Shown: positions 21,110 to 34,609, counted from the stretch's first letter. The stretch is 64,000 nt of DNA from Pseudophaeomoniella oleicola (GCA_003868215.1 QWDQ01000005.1:124001-188000); one strand, 5' to 3'. Made by a program: numbers and translations. Notes: generated by a model from the sequence alone, not told the origin.

Positions 21110-24100
21110 TAGAGCTAAAGGCAGCCCTGGCAGAGCCGAGACTCCACGGAAGACAGACGGCAAAGCTAGCCAAAGAGGGGTATCCAGGGGAGAGGGGGGG
21201 GTCTCAACGGGTATGTCCTTCCTCTGCGCGACGTGCTTTAGTCTTGACCGGATCGGTGTATGAAGAGTGTTTGAATGTGTTCCGTAATCGAAGACAGATC
21301 TGCGACAAGCAGCAGTACGTCAGAAGGCAAGATATGCCGGGTTAGTCCGCCGAGGTCGGTCAAATGACGGATACAGGTTGTTGATCGAAGCCGGGGCTAT
21401 TATACGCTTTGTGAGTAACAGCGAGTGGCAGGAGCTGGAGCGAAGGAGTTATACACAGGCTGGAAAAGCAGGGAGGCATGCTGAGTCTATTATAAGTCAC
21501 AGGCGAGGCTTGAAATTGCCAGACGATGATATTGCAAGCATGAATATTATGGATCACAGACAAGCGTCATCCGAACAATTTTGGAGTAGGGCAAAACCTC
21601 TTTCCACGTCCGGCAACGGGCTTTGCGAAGAGAAGGGCCACTTGGAGCGTGCAATAGCCCTGACGGTGGGAATCATCAAGTCAGCGTGCTGGACTGGGAA
21701 ATGGGAATGCGGTACCTGTTGATTCCATTATTATGCGTTGATCATATGTCCTGCCAGCGCCACTCCCGTCAGGCGACTAGGCGCAGTACACCTACAAAGC
21801 ATGATCCTAAAATGGCTAAGAGGGGCGGGCAAGTAGACCTGCTGGCTTGGTGCTAGATTGTTTCCCGAGAGCGAACCCTTTCGCAGCGACAGCGAATAAG
21901 CGTGCGAGCCGTCTAGCATAGGGTGCCATTATTGCAGCAGCGTGACATGGGCCTCCCCGCGCCATCCATAACAATATTTCCTATCTCTATTATGTAGAGT
22001 TTGGTGGAGTCTGTTCTTTCGAGAAGAGCGTTGGAAGGATATCTGAATCCACTATAGGAAGATCCTGTTCTGAGACTCCAACACCGGGTCTCCTACCGTG
22101 GTACGTATAGTAGTCAGGGACCAGGGCAGTGTTGCCAACGGAGTCTCGACGTATGAGGCATTCGCGCGAGATTGGGCGTACGGGCGTACAGGACACACGG
22201 TACATGGTACGTAGGGACGTCGACCTGTTAATGCCATGGAGAACGATTTGTTTCATAAGCGACCAGGATTATCGGGTCAGTAACGGGCAGGCGTGCCAGG
22301 GTTATAGTACCGTTAATGCAGTCGATCTTATTCGCTTGCCGCATCAATCTCGGGAAATATCGCTCTCGATTCGTTTCCGTAAGGCCTGTTTGATTGGTTC
22401 CAACGTCGAATCATTTCCTGAAGTCTTCACCAACTAGTCCAGTGGAAAAAGAAAGCAAAGGACTGGGGCAGTTTGAAAGTGAGAAGGACGAGGGAAGCGC
22501 AAGAAATGCCCGGAAGAACATTCTCGGAGCGGACACACCGAAAGCGGTCAATAGATTCCTGGTGTTTTTATTTTATTTTAATTTTCGTTTATTTCATTTA
22601 TCACTACACTTTTCACCCTGTCGACCTTACAGTAGTCGTTTATACTACATTGCTACCTGGGTAAGATAATAGAGAATGAAGAACACCATTCACATCACCA
22701 TATTGAAGAAAGGAAAACGTCCAAAAAAAGTAGGCATGAACTCAAATACATGTTTCGTCCAAGGACTTTAGCGTACTGAAGATATTACTATACAGTGGCA
22801 GTTGATGCTTCAGATGTGGATTTCGCTACATCATGTTTGGTCATTCATTGGTTTGATCAGAGCGTTATTCCCTGTCCATGGCTTCCTATACTCTGTTCCT
22901 ATCCAGAAATGGTCTCCCTCGCTCTCACGCTCTCACCGCCAATACCCTAACCTGATGCAAGTGGTGGTGAGGTACATGGCGCCGAGTCTGAAGCACAGAG
23001 ACCAATATCGACCTTACCGCCCTAAGGTCCATATTAGTCAATACGGAGCAATTTCAGGTGTCAAGTTACCTGCAGCAGGTGGATCTGATGGTCCCTTTTG
23101 GTGGCTGACGGCGATGGCCTTGATTTGATGGAGGGTATAAGATGAAACCCCTTGTCATGAAAACCGTTACATATCCCTGTCGATGCCCTGTTTGAGTAAA
23201 GCTTGGCTGGTCAATCGCATTTCCAAACTTGCAAGATGGTAAAAACCTGCAAGCCCAGGCACATACGAAGCGCACAATGTGAGCAAGCTCACACATGGTC
23301 GGTCCAATAGAGAAATCAATGGATAGTATCTGAAAGGTGATGAGGACGACACGAACAGCATCAGCTTCCTTCGACACGCACCTGTATCTACTGTAGCTTT
23401 CAAGGGCATTCCCTGCCGACTATCCCCGGTTGGACAAAAGCTTCTCTCGGTGCAAATAATTCAAATCGATCTGGTTGAATCCAAGACTAGACTCTGCAGG
23501 TTCTCGTACCATTGGCGAATAGTCAACTACAATGGTCTTCCGCCACCTTTGTTGCCGTTGTTATCATGCGCCTTTCCGCCGGCTGAACGTCAAAGCGCAT
23601 GGGGCATGTTTATGCGTCCTGGTCTATGGGATCCATACAGTACAATTAGCAACACATAGCGTCACTCCAGGATCACTAACGATGCTCCTCCGGTTTTCCA
23701 GCCGGTGTGGCCGGCCTCCTATACTTCGGTCGGTTGGTAGTGGATGATTCTTTGGCAAGTGTACGAAAAATGACACACTCGCCCTGCAGCTGAATTCAGG
23801 CAACTATGGGAATCTTGGCCCGTCGCCGCCCCATGTTGCATCTGGTAATGTACTACCTAGTAGAATCCTAGTCGATGATCAGAAACATGCGAACCCCTGT
23901 CTCATAGCGACAGCTAGGCTGGGTAATTCGAGCCTTGTCGATATTGAGCGATCACCGGTGGTCGCATAAGCGAAACCCAAGCGAGACCACCCCCAACGAC
24001 GTCGTGCCCAACACAAGGTAGGCAATCGCATGGAACTTCTGGAAATTGTTTCTTATGCTCCCAAATCCATCCCATCATCGTCATCTACGCGGTTCAACGC

Positions 24101-24538
24101 CAGCGATGGCAGTGTTTCCCTTTTCGCGACATCCCCGACAGCATCGGACCGGTTGAACTGTGCTATTTACGGGTGATCATAGATCAATAATCTCTCGCTA
24201 GCACAGACCACGCCTGTCCTTTTCGGAAGGTATACCAAATAATATATTGCAGATGAAAATGGCTTACTACGTAGTAGATCAAACGTCATATTCAGGCTTT
24301 TGTTGCTATTATTGACACGCTATTTCGAGCTATCAGGAACAGGTTACACTTGTACTCTAGAAAGCAGATACCGTCAATAGTAACATCCATAGTATTATGG
24401 GGGAAAGCAGATCATAACTCAATTCGACTGGCCTTCCGAAGGCATCTGAGTTCTCCATAACGCCTAGTGACGCTCGTTTGTCCTCTACCATCGTAAATCG
24501 CATCGTACACTGTACCACGAACCGCCCGGTATTTCCGC
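21110..24538. other. Gene-free region between the SANT gene and PRP8
   Basis: No convincing coding sequence lies in 3.4 kb. It probably includes the 5' exon or leader of the SANT gene and the 3' flank of PRP8. A TACTA-CC-TAGTA inverted repeat lies near 23854 and a perfect TACTACGTAGTA at 24265-24276. Confidence 0.55.
24265..24276. repeat. TACTACGTAGTA palindrome copy 3
   Basis: Perfect 12-bp palindrome about 260 bases beyond the PRP8 stop codon. Confidence 0.7.
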
Positions 24539-27500
24539 CTACGCGAACTCGTCTTCCCTATCAACCCAAATATCCTCCAACTCTGCAAAACTCTGGAAAT
24601 GAACAGGCCGATGAACGTCATCGTAGAAACGTCTCGGCGTATCAATCTTGACGTAAACAGGCCGTTTCTCCACGCTACTAAAGCTGCTTCCCATGAAGCT
24701 GTAATTCCACAAACCATCGCCGGCCTCAGGGACCAAGAAGTACCCACGTATCTTATCTGAAAGTAATAATTGACACTTGTCCCCGAAAGTCGTACTGAAT
24801 CCACTTGGATTGTCGGAATGAAGGTCGTTGTTTTGCGCGCCCCACGAGTATCCTTGCGGCGTCAGCGCCCAAGCACTTAGCGAACAAGACCCTGGCGTGA
24901 AAGCAACATTGAGCGTGACCGTCTTATCGGGTGTCCATGACGACTTATGGGCGTCAAGCAGGCGCGAGTGCATTGTCACATCAGACGCGCTCATGTATTG
25001 CGGCTCGTTGCCTGACACTGTATGAATCATACCAAGGGGCTCCAGATTTTGGAGATGCTCGTGTTGAGGAAGCTGTTGGGCCAACTGCACATCTCTGGTA
25101 TTTCCGACTTGAGGTACCATGACAATTGTGCGAATCTCCTTGACTTGATCATTGTCAGGGGGGGAAGATCCGTAGAGGAAGCCAGCAACCTGAACGCGAA
25201 GATCGGCAATCGTAATGAATCGCTTCAGAATATTTTTGGGCATAACATAAGTATAGTGCTCATTGTCTTGAGCATCGTCAGAGGAAATGTAGATGTTGTT
25301 GGCTCGTGTCCTCAAATTAGACGTAGCAATGGCTCGAGTACGCCACTCAGTTTTGGAAGCGAATGACTGTTGCTCATACTGCGAAGTTGTAGTGACAATG
25401 ATCTCTTCGCCCCGAACGTTTTGAGTCTTCGTTGTGACTGCGGTCAGTTGCTGTTGCTCCTGTTGCTGTTTCTCGATCTCAGCAGCTTGCTGGCGCTGCA
25501 GTGACGGTGCGCTAATTTCCATACCCAAGATGATATCACGGACCTCGCTGCTAGTCAATGATTGCACATTCACATTGTTCTTCTTGCCATAGTCGTTGAG
25601 GATAAGATCACGGAGTTGAACTTCAACTTTCATCCAATCTTCGTCAGACAACGTCGGCCAGATATGATGTGGCTGTGTTATGACGGTCTTATCTGGGCGA
25701 AGCAGCAATTTGGTCTTGTCAGTGTTGACGTGCAAAGCACGCAAGATCAGCACAAGACGTGAAAATGCAGTATATGACGAAATGCTCTTCAGCCATTCAT
25801 CGTACAGGTTGAAAAGAACCATCTGCGGTTCAGTGGCACGAAGAATCATATCAGCGAGCTTCTCGACCTTCATAGCGGCTTGGAATGGCAACTGCAATTC
25901 CGAGGCACGGATGGAGATGTTGGGGAAGTCGAGAAGATGGACTTCGAGAGGATCCAACAGACCTTTCCTAGTGACGATCAACTGCTTAGGTTGTTCTTCG
26001 ACGGGTAAAGAGCGTATCAGCGCGGCGACTTCTTCTGCCGTCTTCCACTTAGCGAGCTGACCAAGACGTTTCTGACCTGCCCAGACGCTGGTATGGATGA
26101 TCTTCAAGAACAACTGCCCAGTGCGAGGGTTAAAGATGAAAATCGCGCCGTTGATAGGCTTCGTCGTCAGATTGCCTTCAAAAGTCTTGTGAATGGTGAC
26201 ACGATAGACGTTCGTGTCATCGATGAAAAGCTGGGTCTGGTTACTGAACAGTTCTGAGTAGTTCTGGCTGTTCAGGAACTCCTGTGTGCTTTGAGAGGCA
26301 TAGAGTTGAAGACCCTTCTGGATTCTTTCTCTGAGAACGTAAAGTGCCGGGTTCGCCTTCATAATCTTAGCCATAGCTTGCTGCACCAAGGCCTTTAAGC
26401 CAGGGAAGTACTGTCCATATGCTGAGTATAGATTGTAGGCAAGATCAATGCCGACCATCAGTCCAGTAGCGGATGGGTAGATACTCATGCTATCCGTGGT
26501 ATAGTCCAAGTATTTCGCTCGGACGTAGCGCTCGATATCATGCGAGTCATAGTCCCCGTATCTGAGTTGGACGTCGAGCCAGAACTTGTTCGTTGTCGTG
26601 GCTTCAATCTGATCCTTGGTATCGAACAATAGCGATGGGCGGGTAACGTTCCATTTGTGGCTCGCGAACAACAGAATATCGGCACAAGAGCTGTTCATCT
26701 TGTAGGACTTCCTCGGGTGAATGGTCTCCTTCTGCACTGTTTCAATCCCTAACTGTTCAAGCTCCTGGTCGAAGACTTGACACAAGTCCATGACGACGGA
26801 TTCATGGATTTTCTGCCACAGATGGGCCCGGAAGATCTGAATAAGCGAGATCTTCAACGTAGGAATCTTACCGTGCAAGAAGATACCAGTCAAGTCTAGT
26901 TGTACTTGGAAACCAACGTACACGTTAGCCCTGTTTATCGTTGGACTATAAAAAGTTAGTATGGTTGAAAACAAATTCGTCCGAACATGCTTACCTCCAC
27001 CATAGTGTGAACCGACGATTAGGGATTTGATTCAGACCAGATCGCTGCGCATTCGTCAACTTCTTGAATTTCATGCTCTCCTCGAAACCCGAAGCTCGCT
27101 CCCAGAAGAGGCCTTCCCATGAAGGGAAACCAGTGGCCTTGAACAGGGTGTGTTCAAGAATGGTTTCAACACCACCCAAAGCTTGGATGACATCAGTCCG
27201 GTAAGCGTTGAGGTTCCAAAGCTTGCCATCATGTCTTTGACTCGTCCACCAGAACGGATTGCTCTTCATAATCTGGTACTGCTTGAACTCGGTTCTTGCC
27301 CTGAAGCCCTTGTCAAAGCTAAGTGTACTTCGGTCTTTTTGGAAGAGAGTGTTAATACGCGGCAGACCTCGGTCCCAGCTATCCTCTAAGTCTTCCAGTG
27401 TCAGTCGACGGTTTTGCTGTTGTGCCTCCAATCGTTTTTGAGAATATTCGGTCCAGACACGCTGTGAGTCAATGAACTCGGCCTCCCATGGAATGATGTA

Positions 27501-30500
27501 ACGGAATATGTTGGGAATCAGCGTCTCCTCGTCATGAGACATACCAGCGCGGTAATGTGTTACCCCTGTATCTGTCTGTTTTGACCATCTCTTGTCACTT
27601 GTTGGAATCAGAATATGTGAGCCTGATATCATACCAAGCCCACCAAGTTCCTTCGGCGTGTAGAAGACAGCAGGCGGAAAACGTGACGGCATCTTTGAGT
27701 TCAGTCCGATCTTGACACGGGTCTGGATCTTGGTCTCGCATTTCACAATCGTGTCTAGTAGGTTGACCGTAGACACTGCTGCTTCACGATAATATGTGAA
27801 AAGCGCTATAAGTGCCGTGTTCCACTTATTGGCAATCTTCGTGAAAGTTGTCGAGCCAGAGGACATCAGAATTTGCCTGATCCTATTATTGAACTTCTGG
27901 ATGTCTTCTTCAGTGACCTGAAGGAAAGCATATGCAGTACGTTCTTTCGTGGTGTTATCAGACAAGGTCCAAACACTATCCTTAACGGGGAATTCATCGT
28001 TCTGGTTACGGCACTTGGGAAGGATGCGAACCTCAAAGCCGGACATAGAGAATAGTAGGTTTGGATTGTCCCGGCTGTAGACGCTTGCGAACGTGTCGTC
28101 CCATTCGATAGTGGTAATTGAGCGGGGTAGACGGTTTTTCAGGTCCCAGAAAGCCGCTCTACCAAGGTTCACATCGTGTCTCATCAGCCTCATGCGGGAG
28201 TCTCGAGGCCAGCATTTCTTGTTCTTGTAGCCGATGACGTTCTCGAAATTGGGATCAGGTTGCTCCGTCAAGAAGCGCTGGATGAGATCTCTTGATTCAT
28301 CCGCAGTAAACCTGAAAAATACCCAGATCTTGTCAATATACCTGGTATAAAGTCTGATAGGATGTCTGGTCTCAGTTTCTCGATCACGGAATTGTAAGAA
28401 ATCATTCGGACTTTGTGGTGGACCAGCAATCTCGCTTGCTCGTTGCAAGCCAAGCAGCAAGAGATCGATGACAAGTCCATAGTACTGGAAGACAAAGCCT
28501 GAAAACTGCAGACCACGGATCATACCATACGAGTTAGTATGGTTCATGTCCTTGTAGTTAAGCTGGACGTTGTTCTTGGACGTGATGTAATCGGCTAAAT
28601 TGTGATCCATGATGAGACGAAGGAGACGATTGAGTAGTGTCAGATCGATCTTTTCATAGACCTTAGACAGCTGCGTTTCGATCATGACGTTGCATTCTCC
28701 ATCGGCGGTCTCCCAGACATTTGTCAGATTGTTAATACCTTGAGCCCATTTGTAAGTCAGGAGTGGCGGGACCTCCGAATCCGAAGGCTTAATCCAGGCT
28801 GGGAAGAGATGTCTCTGGTCTGCTTGGTACCACAGATACTGGTCAAGATATGCATCAGTAATCTTCTCGATCGGTTCGACATCATATACGGGATTGATGG
28901 TGCTGTAGTTGTCGTTCATATCAATGCCTACTTCCTTGAAGGCGCGCTGCGTCAACAGGAATCGCTTGATCCTGGCCAACGTTGTGCCCGGGGAGTCATA
29001 CGCTTGTTCGATCAAAGCCAATTCCTCCCGCTGGCTCTGATTGAGGCGCCCTTTGACCGAGTAGGCCTCTCGTAATCGCTCGAGAGCAAGAATGAGAATC
29101 TTGGTGTCATGCTTGTAGGACACACTTGGGAATGGAATTGGAATGAACTTTCGTGATTCAAGCCAGTGCACTGTTGTGGTATAGATTGCAACTGCTTCTT
29201 CAGACGATACGTACGGACCATCTTTCATGTAATTGTGCTGGCGTTCTTGTTCTGATTTGAGCCACAATCGCGTCAAACGACCGAGATTCTTTTTGGCGAC
29301 AGTCTTGTCGACCGTTGCACCTCTACGAATCCGTTCACGGTTGTAATGTGCAACCGAAATCCACCAGTCAGCCTTGCTCTTGACATATCGGAGAATGATG
29401 TTCTCAATCGGTGCAGGCAAGCCAGGAACCTTCCATGGGATGTTGCTCTTCCAGCATCTCCATGCCTCGGAGAGATGTTGCAGAACTGTGTTGACTTTGT
29501 TCTGCTTGATACCTTCCGGCATCATATCCATCAGGTCTGCCATGACAGATGCTCGCAACTCAAGATCAAAATGGGACTCCACACGCTGCTTTGTTACAGT
29601 TTTCGCCACTCCTTTGCTATGTCGTCCCTCAAATTGCCTTGACAGCAGGTTTCCAAGCCACCTCTCAAGTAACGGAATGATGCCACGCATGAAGAAGAGC
29701 CATACTCTCCATGCAGGAGCCCAAAATCCACAACCGGGACCTTTTCCGACCGGGCCAGAATTGAAACGGTAGTATATCAAATGCTTCAGGTCTTTACAAG
29801 ACCGAATTTGATGCATGAGCTTGTACTTGTAACGATACATACCGGTCAGTTGGCCGACATGGTTGAAGGCATAAAGTATACCATCAGCTAATTGAAAGGC
29901 GTCGATATTGCCCAATCGATATTGCACTTGAGCGTCGACAATAAGCTTTGTCAATCGAAGTATCTCACGCATCAAGTGGAAAGCGTTACCGAATCGGGAT
30001 TTCTTTCTTTCTTTAGTTGTAAGAGTCTTGACGGGTTTCAGGTTAAAGTTGTAATCGAGATGAAGATACGTGAGATTTTTCCGATGGATCAGAAGGTTCA
30101 GCATGTTGAATCCTTGTCGACAGACCTGAAGACCAGCCTCAACCCAATCGATGGTGGTTTGCTGGAAGAACTTCGTTGACTTAAGGGTTTTCAGAAGATA
30201 CTGCTTGCTTTGCGCTTTCGGTTTCTTCTTATGAAGTTCATTGAGTACGAACGACTTCAAAAGCTTCTGATAGGATACTCTGACTTTCACCGGCTGGCCT
30301 GGAGGACAGTGTTCAAGATACCACTGTTTTACTAGTGGGACGTCCTGAGCACGTACCATCTTTCCGGATCTGCGATTGAATGGAAATGGTGCCCACCAGA
30401 GCGCAATAGCTGAAGCTGTCTCACTGGTGTAGAGTTCCTCGTCTGCCAAAAAGGGCTCAACTTCTCCAGGGAGTTCGAAGTCATCGTCCTCCATGTTGCC

Positions 30501-31664
30501 GGCGCCAAAAATCTCATCTTCGTGGCTAACTGTAAGATTCTTCGGTGCAACCGATCGAGATGAGATCGGATTGATAACGGGATCAAAGTAGAACGCCGGC
30601 AGATTAGGATCCTCTGTGCGAACGTAAACGACTTGAGGATGGGAGTACCAAGAGACCTTCACACTTCTTGGAAGAGAATTGTAGAGAAATGGGAAGGCGA
30701 CACGATACTCCGTTCGAATAGGTGCACGGAATATGATCCTATCGATCGCATTGAATTCACCGAAGTCCTCGTCGTTGGGGTCAATATCTTTGTACAATGG
30801 TTCAAAGCGTGGTCCACCAGGGATAGCTACATTAAGCGCCTTGGCTGTGAAAAAGCTGTTCTTGTCGAAAAGATGGAAGTAATTCTTGTCAACCACGTCG
30901 CTCAGCAATTGATGACTTAGACGATACAATGTCGCCATTTGCGGTAGCGTCAGGTTCCATTCCTTATAGCTTGGGCCGTTGACATGGGGTGTGTCAAGCA
31001 GAGGGCGATGCTCGTAGAGCCACTCATATACCGGTGCATCCTCCTCATCATGGAGCTCCATCTGAATTGGCTCTAAAGGCTCCACGTCCTCGATGTTCTC
31101 AGACCACGACAGAGGAGGTTCTTCGTCATCGAATGGGGGAAACCTCATGCGCTTGAAATGTCTCCGGTCGCTCTTTTCCCTTCTCATGGTGACCCACATG
31201 GTGGCCCATTGAGCATGAAAGACGGGTTCAATGACCCGTGGGATCTCGTTGACCAACGTTAAACATCCGTTGACGTGGTAGAGTACCTTCACTTCTCGAG
31301 CGGATTCCCACGGCATGGGCATATTCTCCAAGAGCTTTAGAACAGCATGCGGCATAAATTTGAGCGCGCCGAGATAGCTTCGCTTGTCGCTGCTGAATTT
31401 CTTCTGACTGACATCTCCAATATCCTTCACAATCTTCCGTAGATGTTCCGGAGGCATGTCGGCCTTCTGCGTTTCGACAAAGCCACCCTTGCGCTTCTCG
31501 CCGAATCGATTTCTCTGCGTCCGCAGCCATTCCTTTTTCTTCTGGGCGAATTTCGCAATCTGAGGGTCGACTGGCGGTCGGTACCCAGGGGGAGGGGGGG
31601 CCATGCCTGGGGGAGGAGGAGCTGCACTCCATCCCGGGGGAGGAGGCGGTGGGATGGAGCTCAT
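24539..31664 (-). CDS. PRP8: Pre-mRNA-splicing factor Prp8, two exons
   Basis: The central U5 snRNP scaffold of the spliceosome, 2358 residues. Exons are 31664-26995 and 26945-24539; the intron is 49 bases and uses a perfect TACTAAC branch site. The N-terminus is the usual proline-rich stretch ([12 protein letters not shown]). The reverse-transcriptase-like, linker, endonuclease-like and RNase H-like regions follow, with highly conserved runs such as [20 protein letters not shown] and [13 protein letters not shown]. The C-terminal Jab1/MPN domain starts near the intron-distal quarter and ends with an acidic tail (WVDREDEFA). The start at 31664 is taken rather than an upstream in-frame codon, because family members begin at this Met before the Pro run. 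Length equals intein-free Prp8, so no Prp8 intein is present. The gene is divergent from RPL34. Confidence 0.98.
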
Positions 31665-32088
31665 GATGGCGAAGTAGTACACTGTGCCAGTAGATGAACT
31701 CCTTGATCAGAATCTACGCGATGCTCGGTTGGCTTACCATCGACGATTTGGTTGATTTGAAGCCGCGAATCAGAATCAACGAAGGTCAAAAGACGTATAT
31801 GCGTAACCACGCCCCGATGATGTTGCGACTGACGCGAAAGTTGCTTGACAGATGAGACCAACAAAAATTGACCTACTAACGATCGCCATCTTTCTCGCTG
31901 CAAGGCGACACCTTCCCGCCTCAAATCTTGGCGTTGCACTTTACCCTAAATGGATGTGGAGAATCATCATTTCCCACACTTTGGAAATCGCAAAAGCAGA
32001 ACATTAGATTTTTGACGACAGCGATATCTTCGACAAACGACCAATACCAACATTAGAGTCTTGATCAATTCATCGACAATCGATCAAG
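31665..32088. promoter_or_regulatory. Shared PRP8-RPL34 promoter region
   Basis: A 424-base divergent intergenic region. It contains an ACCCTA element (31943-31948, within ttaccctaaa), resembling the Homol-E/Tbf1-type core known from ribosomal protein promoters. A similar AACCCTA lies upstream of RPS21. Confidence 0.45.
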
Positions 32089-32651
32089 ATGCCGTCCACC
32101 CGTCTCACTTACGTACGTTTCTCCGTATCTTGCTTGAAGAAAAGAGTGCTAATCAACGTTTTCTTGCAGCGCCGAAGAAACCCGTACGAAACCTCCGATC
32201 TTCCTCAATTCGATGTGATGGAATATTGACATTTTGACCAGATACAACACTCGTTCCAACAAGGTCCGAGTGGTCAAGACCCCGGGTGGTAACCTTCGAT
32301 ATCTTCACATCAAGAAGAAGGTCTCTGCACCAAAATGTGGTGACTGCGGCATCAAGCTCCCAGGTGTACGATACACCCATCTCCTTCATGAGAAACACAG
32401 ACCCAGGTCTCTCACAAGAAATGGACAGATTGGGTACTAACGCACTCTATGAACAGGTCCCAGCTCTCCGACCAAGAGAATATGCCACTACTTCCCGACC
32501 AAAGAAGACCGTCACACGTGCCTACGGCGGATCACGATGCGCAAACTGCGTCCGCGACCGCATTGTCCGGGCTTTCCTGATTGAGGAGCAGAAGATCGTC
32601 AAGAAGGTGTTGAAGGAGTCTGAGCAGTCGCAGAAGAAGAGCAAGAAATAG
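32089..32651 (+). CDS. RPL34: 60S ribosomal protein L34 (eL34), four exons
   Basis: A 118-residue large-subunit ribosomal protein. Exons are 32089-32112, 32170-32183, 32242-32365 and 32457-32651, with introns of 57, 58 and 91 bases. Exon 2 is a 14-base micro-exon encoding most of RRRNP; it is required to join MPSTRLTY to YNTRSNK. Family landmarks are RLTYRRR, the zinc-ribbon-like [10 protein letters not shown] and CANC pair, and the strongly conserved [15 protein letters not shown] and [10 protein letters not shown]. The tail is lysine-rich. All three introns use GTACG donors, and intron 3 has a TACTAAC branch site. It is divergent from PRP8 and convergent with the XLF gene (306 bases between stops). 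Confidence 0.96.
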
Positions 32652-32957
32652 AGGGTTTTCAATCAACGGTGATGAAGGAGCATTTTGGAGATCATGTTTT
32701 TAGTCGCTCGGGTCTGACAGTGGTACTGGTCAGCAATCGGCGAAAAGTTCACGATACCAGCTGGATTTGAGGTTTTTATTACAAGGACAGACTTCAACCT
32801 AGTGCTTTGATATGGGAAAGACCCTGACAATGGAAAGAACGTTCTCCAGCACTCTCCGTTCCACCTTCTTGCCTGTCTCGTGTCGTCCGACGGCAACCCA
32901 TCTTGCAGGAGCACAGTTGCCATCGGGATACATCCACGTGCTTCCTACCATTGAGGC
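32652..32957. other. Convergent RPL34-XLF 3' flank
   Basis: I see no gene; this is the 3' untranslated and terminator DNA of two converging genes. Confidence 0.6.
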
Positions 32958-34609
32958 TCAGAACCTTCGTTTCTTCTTAGCTAGGGGCGCATGTTCCAGG
33001 TGCATCTTTAGCTCGTTTCTCTTCCTGTTGGCTTTCTCCTCCTCGGTCTCGGTCTTCGCTTGACTTGCAGATACTCTTTTCGTGATGTGTTCCTCTGCGT
33101 GGCTTGTTCGTGGTCTAGCAATTTCTTGATCCGGTAAACCTGTGTTTCGCTCCGATAGCGGTTCTTTATGTCCACCTATATTGCCTAGTTTGCGTCGAGT
33201 GTTCGTATGTGTTGCCGCAGTCGAGTTGCGGGTTGTCACAGGCTCACTTGGAGTGGCAGACCTGCGAAGAGTTTGAGTTTTCTTCTGGCCACCGATCACA
33301 CCTAGCTTAGGTCGTTTTTCGGTTTTCTTTTCGTCCTGGTTGGACTGGGGTTGTGCATCATCGTCTGATTCAGAACTCGGTTCTATATCATGTGTTCCTG
33401 GCGATGGACTCTCAGAGGACTTCGATGTCTGCGAAGATGGCGATAGCTCTGGTGATTCGCTCTGTTCTCTTGACTTGGAAATCGCCTTATATGTAGCTTT
33501 ACCGCCAAGTCTCCCGATCCTACATTCCTTCTTCGCTTGCGTTGCCTTGAGGTGTGACGGTGATCTAGAAGCTGAGCTGTGGGATGTGGCTGAGCGTGGC
33601 TTCGGCTGTAGTCCATCGTGGGTCTCTAGTCCTTTCGGTGGTGTCTCTTGTCTCTATATTGTTGTTAGCCAAATAAGAGAGTCATGGCATCACGACATAC
33701 TTCGAAGTCATCATCACCATCAGTGGCTGTCTCTTCAGGGTCGCTCCCTGGCTGTGTTTGCGGAGCCTGGCCTCTTGAGCTCTCTCCGAAGATCTCGGAC
33801 GGTATATCGGCATAATCGGTAGATATTCTCATTGCCCAGTTGGGGTGATCCTCGCATGTGGTGGGTCTCTGTCGCCCACTGAACCCCTGTTTCTGCGAGC
33901 TCATCGTCCTATACCCTTCCACCAAGCCGTGAGCACCCTGCTCTGAGGATCTGAAGCCACGACTCCAATCCTCTTCGTTGAACTTCGACAAGCCTGGTAC
34001 TGATTTCGCAGCCTGCTGTGGAGATAGTCCACGTTTCCCGCTGCGAACCAACCCCGGGAAGACCACACTCAGATCCATCGCGGACCCTTCCGTTTTATCC
34101 AGCAGTTTGCCCACAGCAGCATCCTTCTCCGCAATCACCTTTTTCAAAGACTGTATCTGTTGGTGGAGCTCCTCTTGTGCATCTAACGTAGGTAATAGTA
34201 CTTCCTGTGAGAACGTCTTCTGGTCATATAGCTGCAGGGAGAATTCCCAAGTCAAAGGACGTAAAGGGGCGGGTAGTGACATATACGCGCGTATGAAGAA
34301 TGATCCCGGTTGACCCAATACAGACCTTCTGAATGAGAGTGTAGTACCTTTCGCACCCGAGATGGCGCTCTGTATCTTGGAAAGCAAGACCTCATATTGC
34401 GACGGATCCTCGTTCGGATCAATGCTACTCTTTGCCTCTGCTGCCTGCTGAAGGATCTGCTGTTTCGTGCTCTCTGATTTCCACAGCTGCAACAGATCTG
34501 TTACAATGAGACTGAAACCCGACGATGCCTTCGAGAATCTGCAAAGGAGACTAGGCGGATCTTCCGTTGAGGGTACAGGTAAAGTTCGCCATTCCGGGTT
34601 ATCAGACAT
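32958..34609 (-). CDS. XLF/Nej1-like non-homologous end-joining factor, two exons
   Basis: Protein of 534 residues; exons 34609-33701 and 33653-32958, intron 47 bases. The first 230 residues fit the XRCC4-like-factor family, which bridges XRCC4/Lif1-DNA ligase IV filaments at broken ends in the nucleus. They show the head segment (WRTLPVP, IVTDLLQLW, SIDPNEDPSQYEVLLSKI), then the stalk helix (EELHQQIQSLKKVIAEKDA) and the conserved KLLDKTEGSAMDLSVVFPGL. The second half is a disordered, charged tail with three short Gly-Gly repeats: RIGRLGGK, KLGVIGGQ and KLGNIGGH. It ends in AKKKRRF, basic plus a terminal Phe, as in Ku-binding motifs of XLF. The start at 34609 is chosen over a codon 19 residues upstream because the family head begins there. 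It is divergent from cactin. Confidence 0.85.

Noticed and set aside
26991-31664. Possible Prp8 intein
   Set aside because: The protein length (2358) equals intein-free Prp8, and the region around MSGFEVRIL is uninterrupted.
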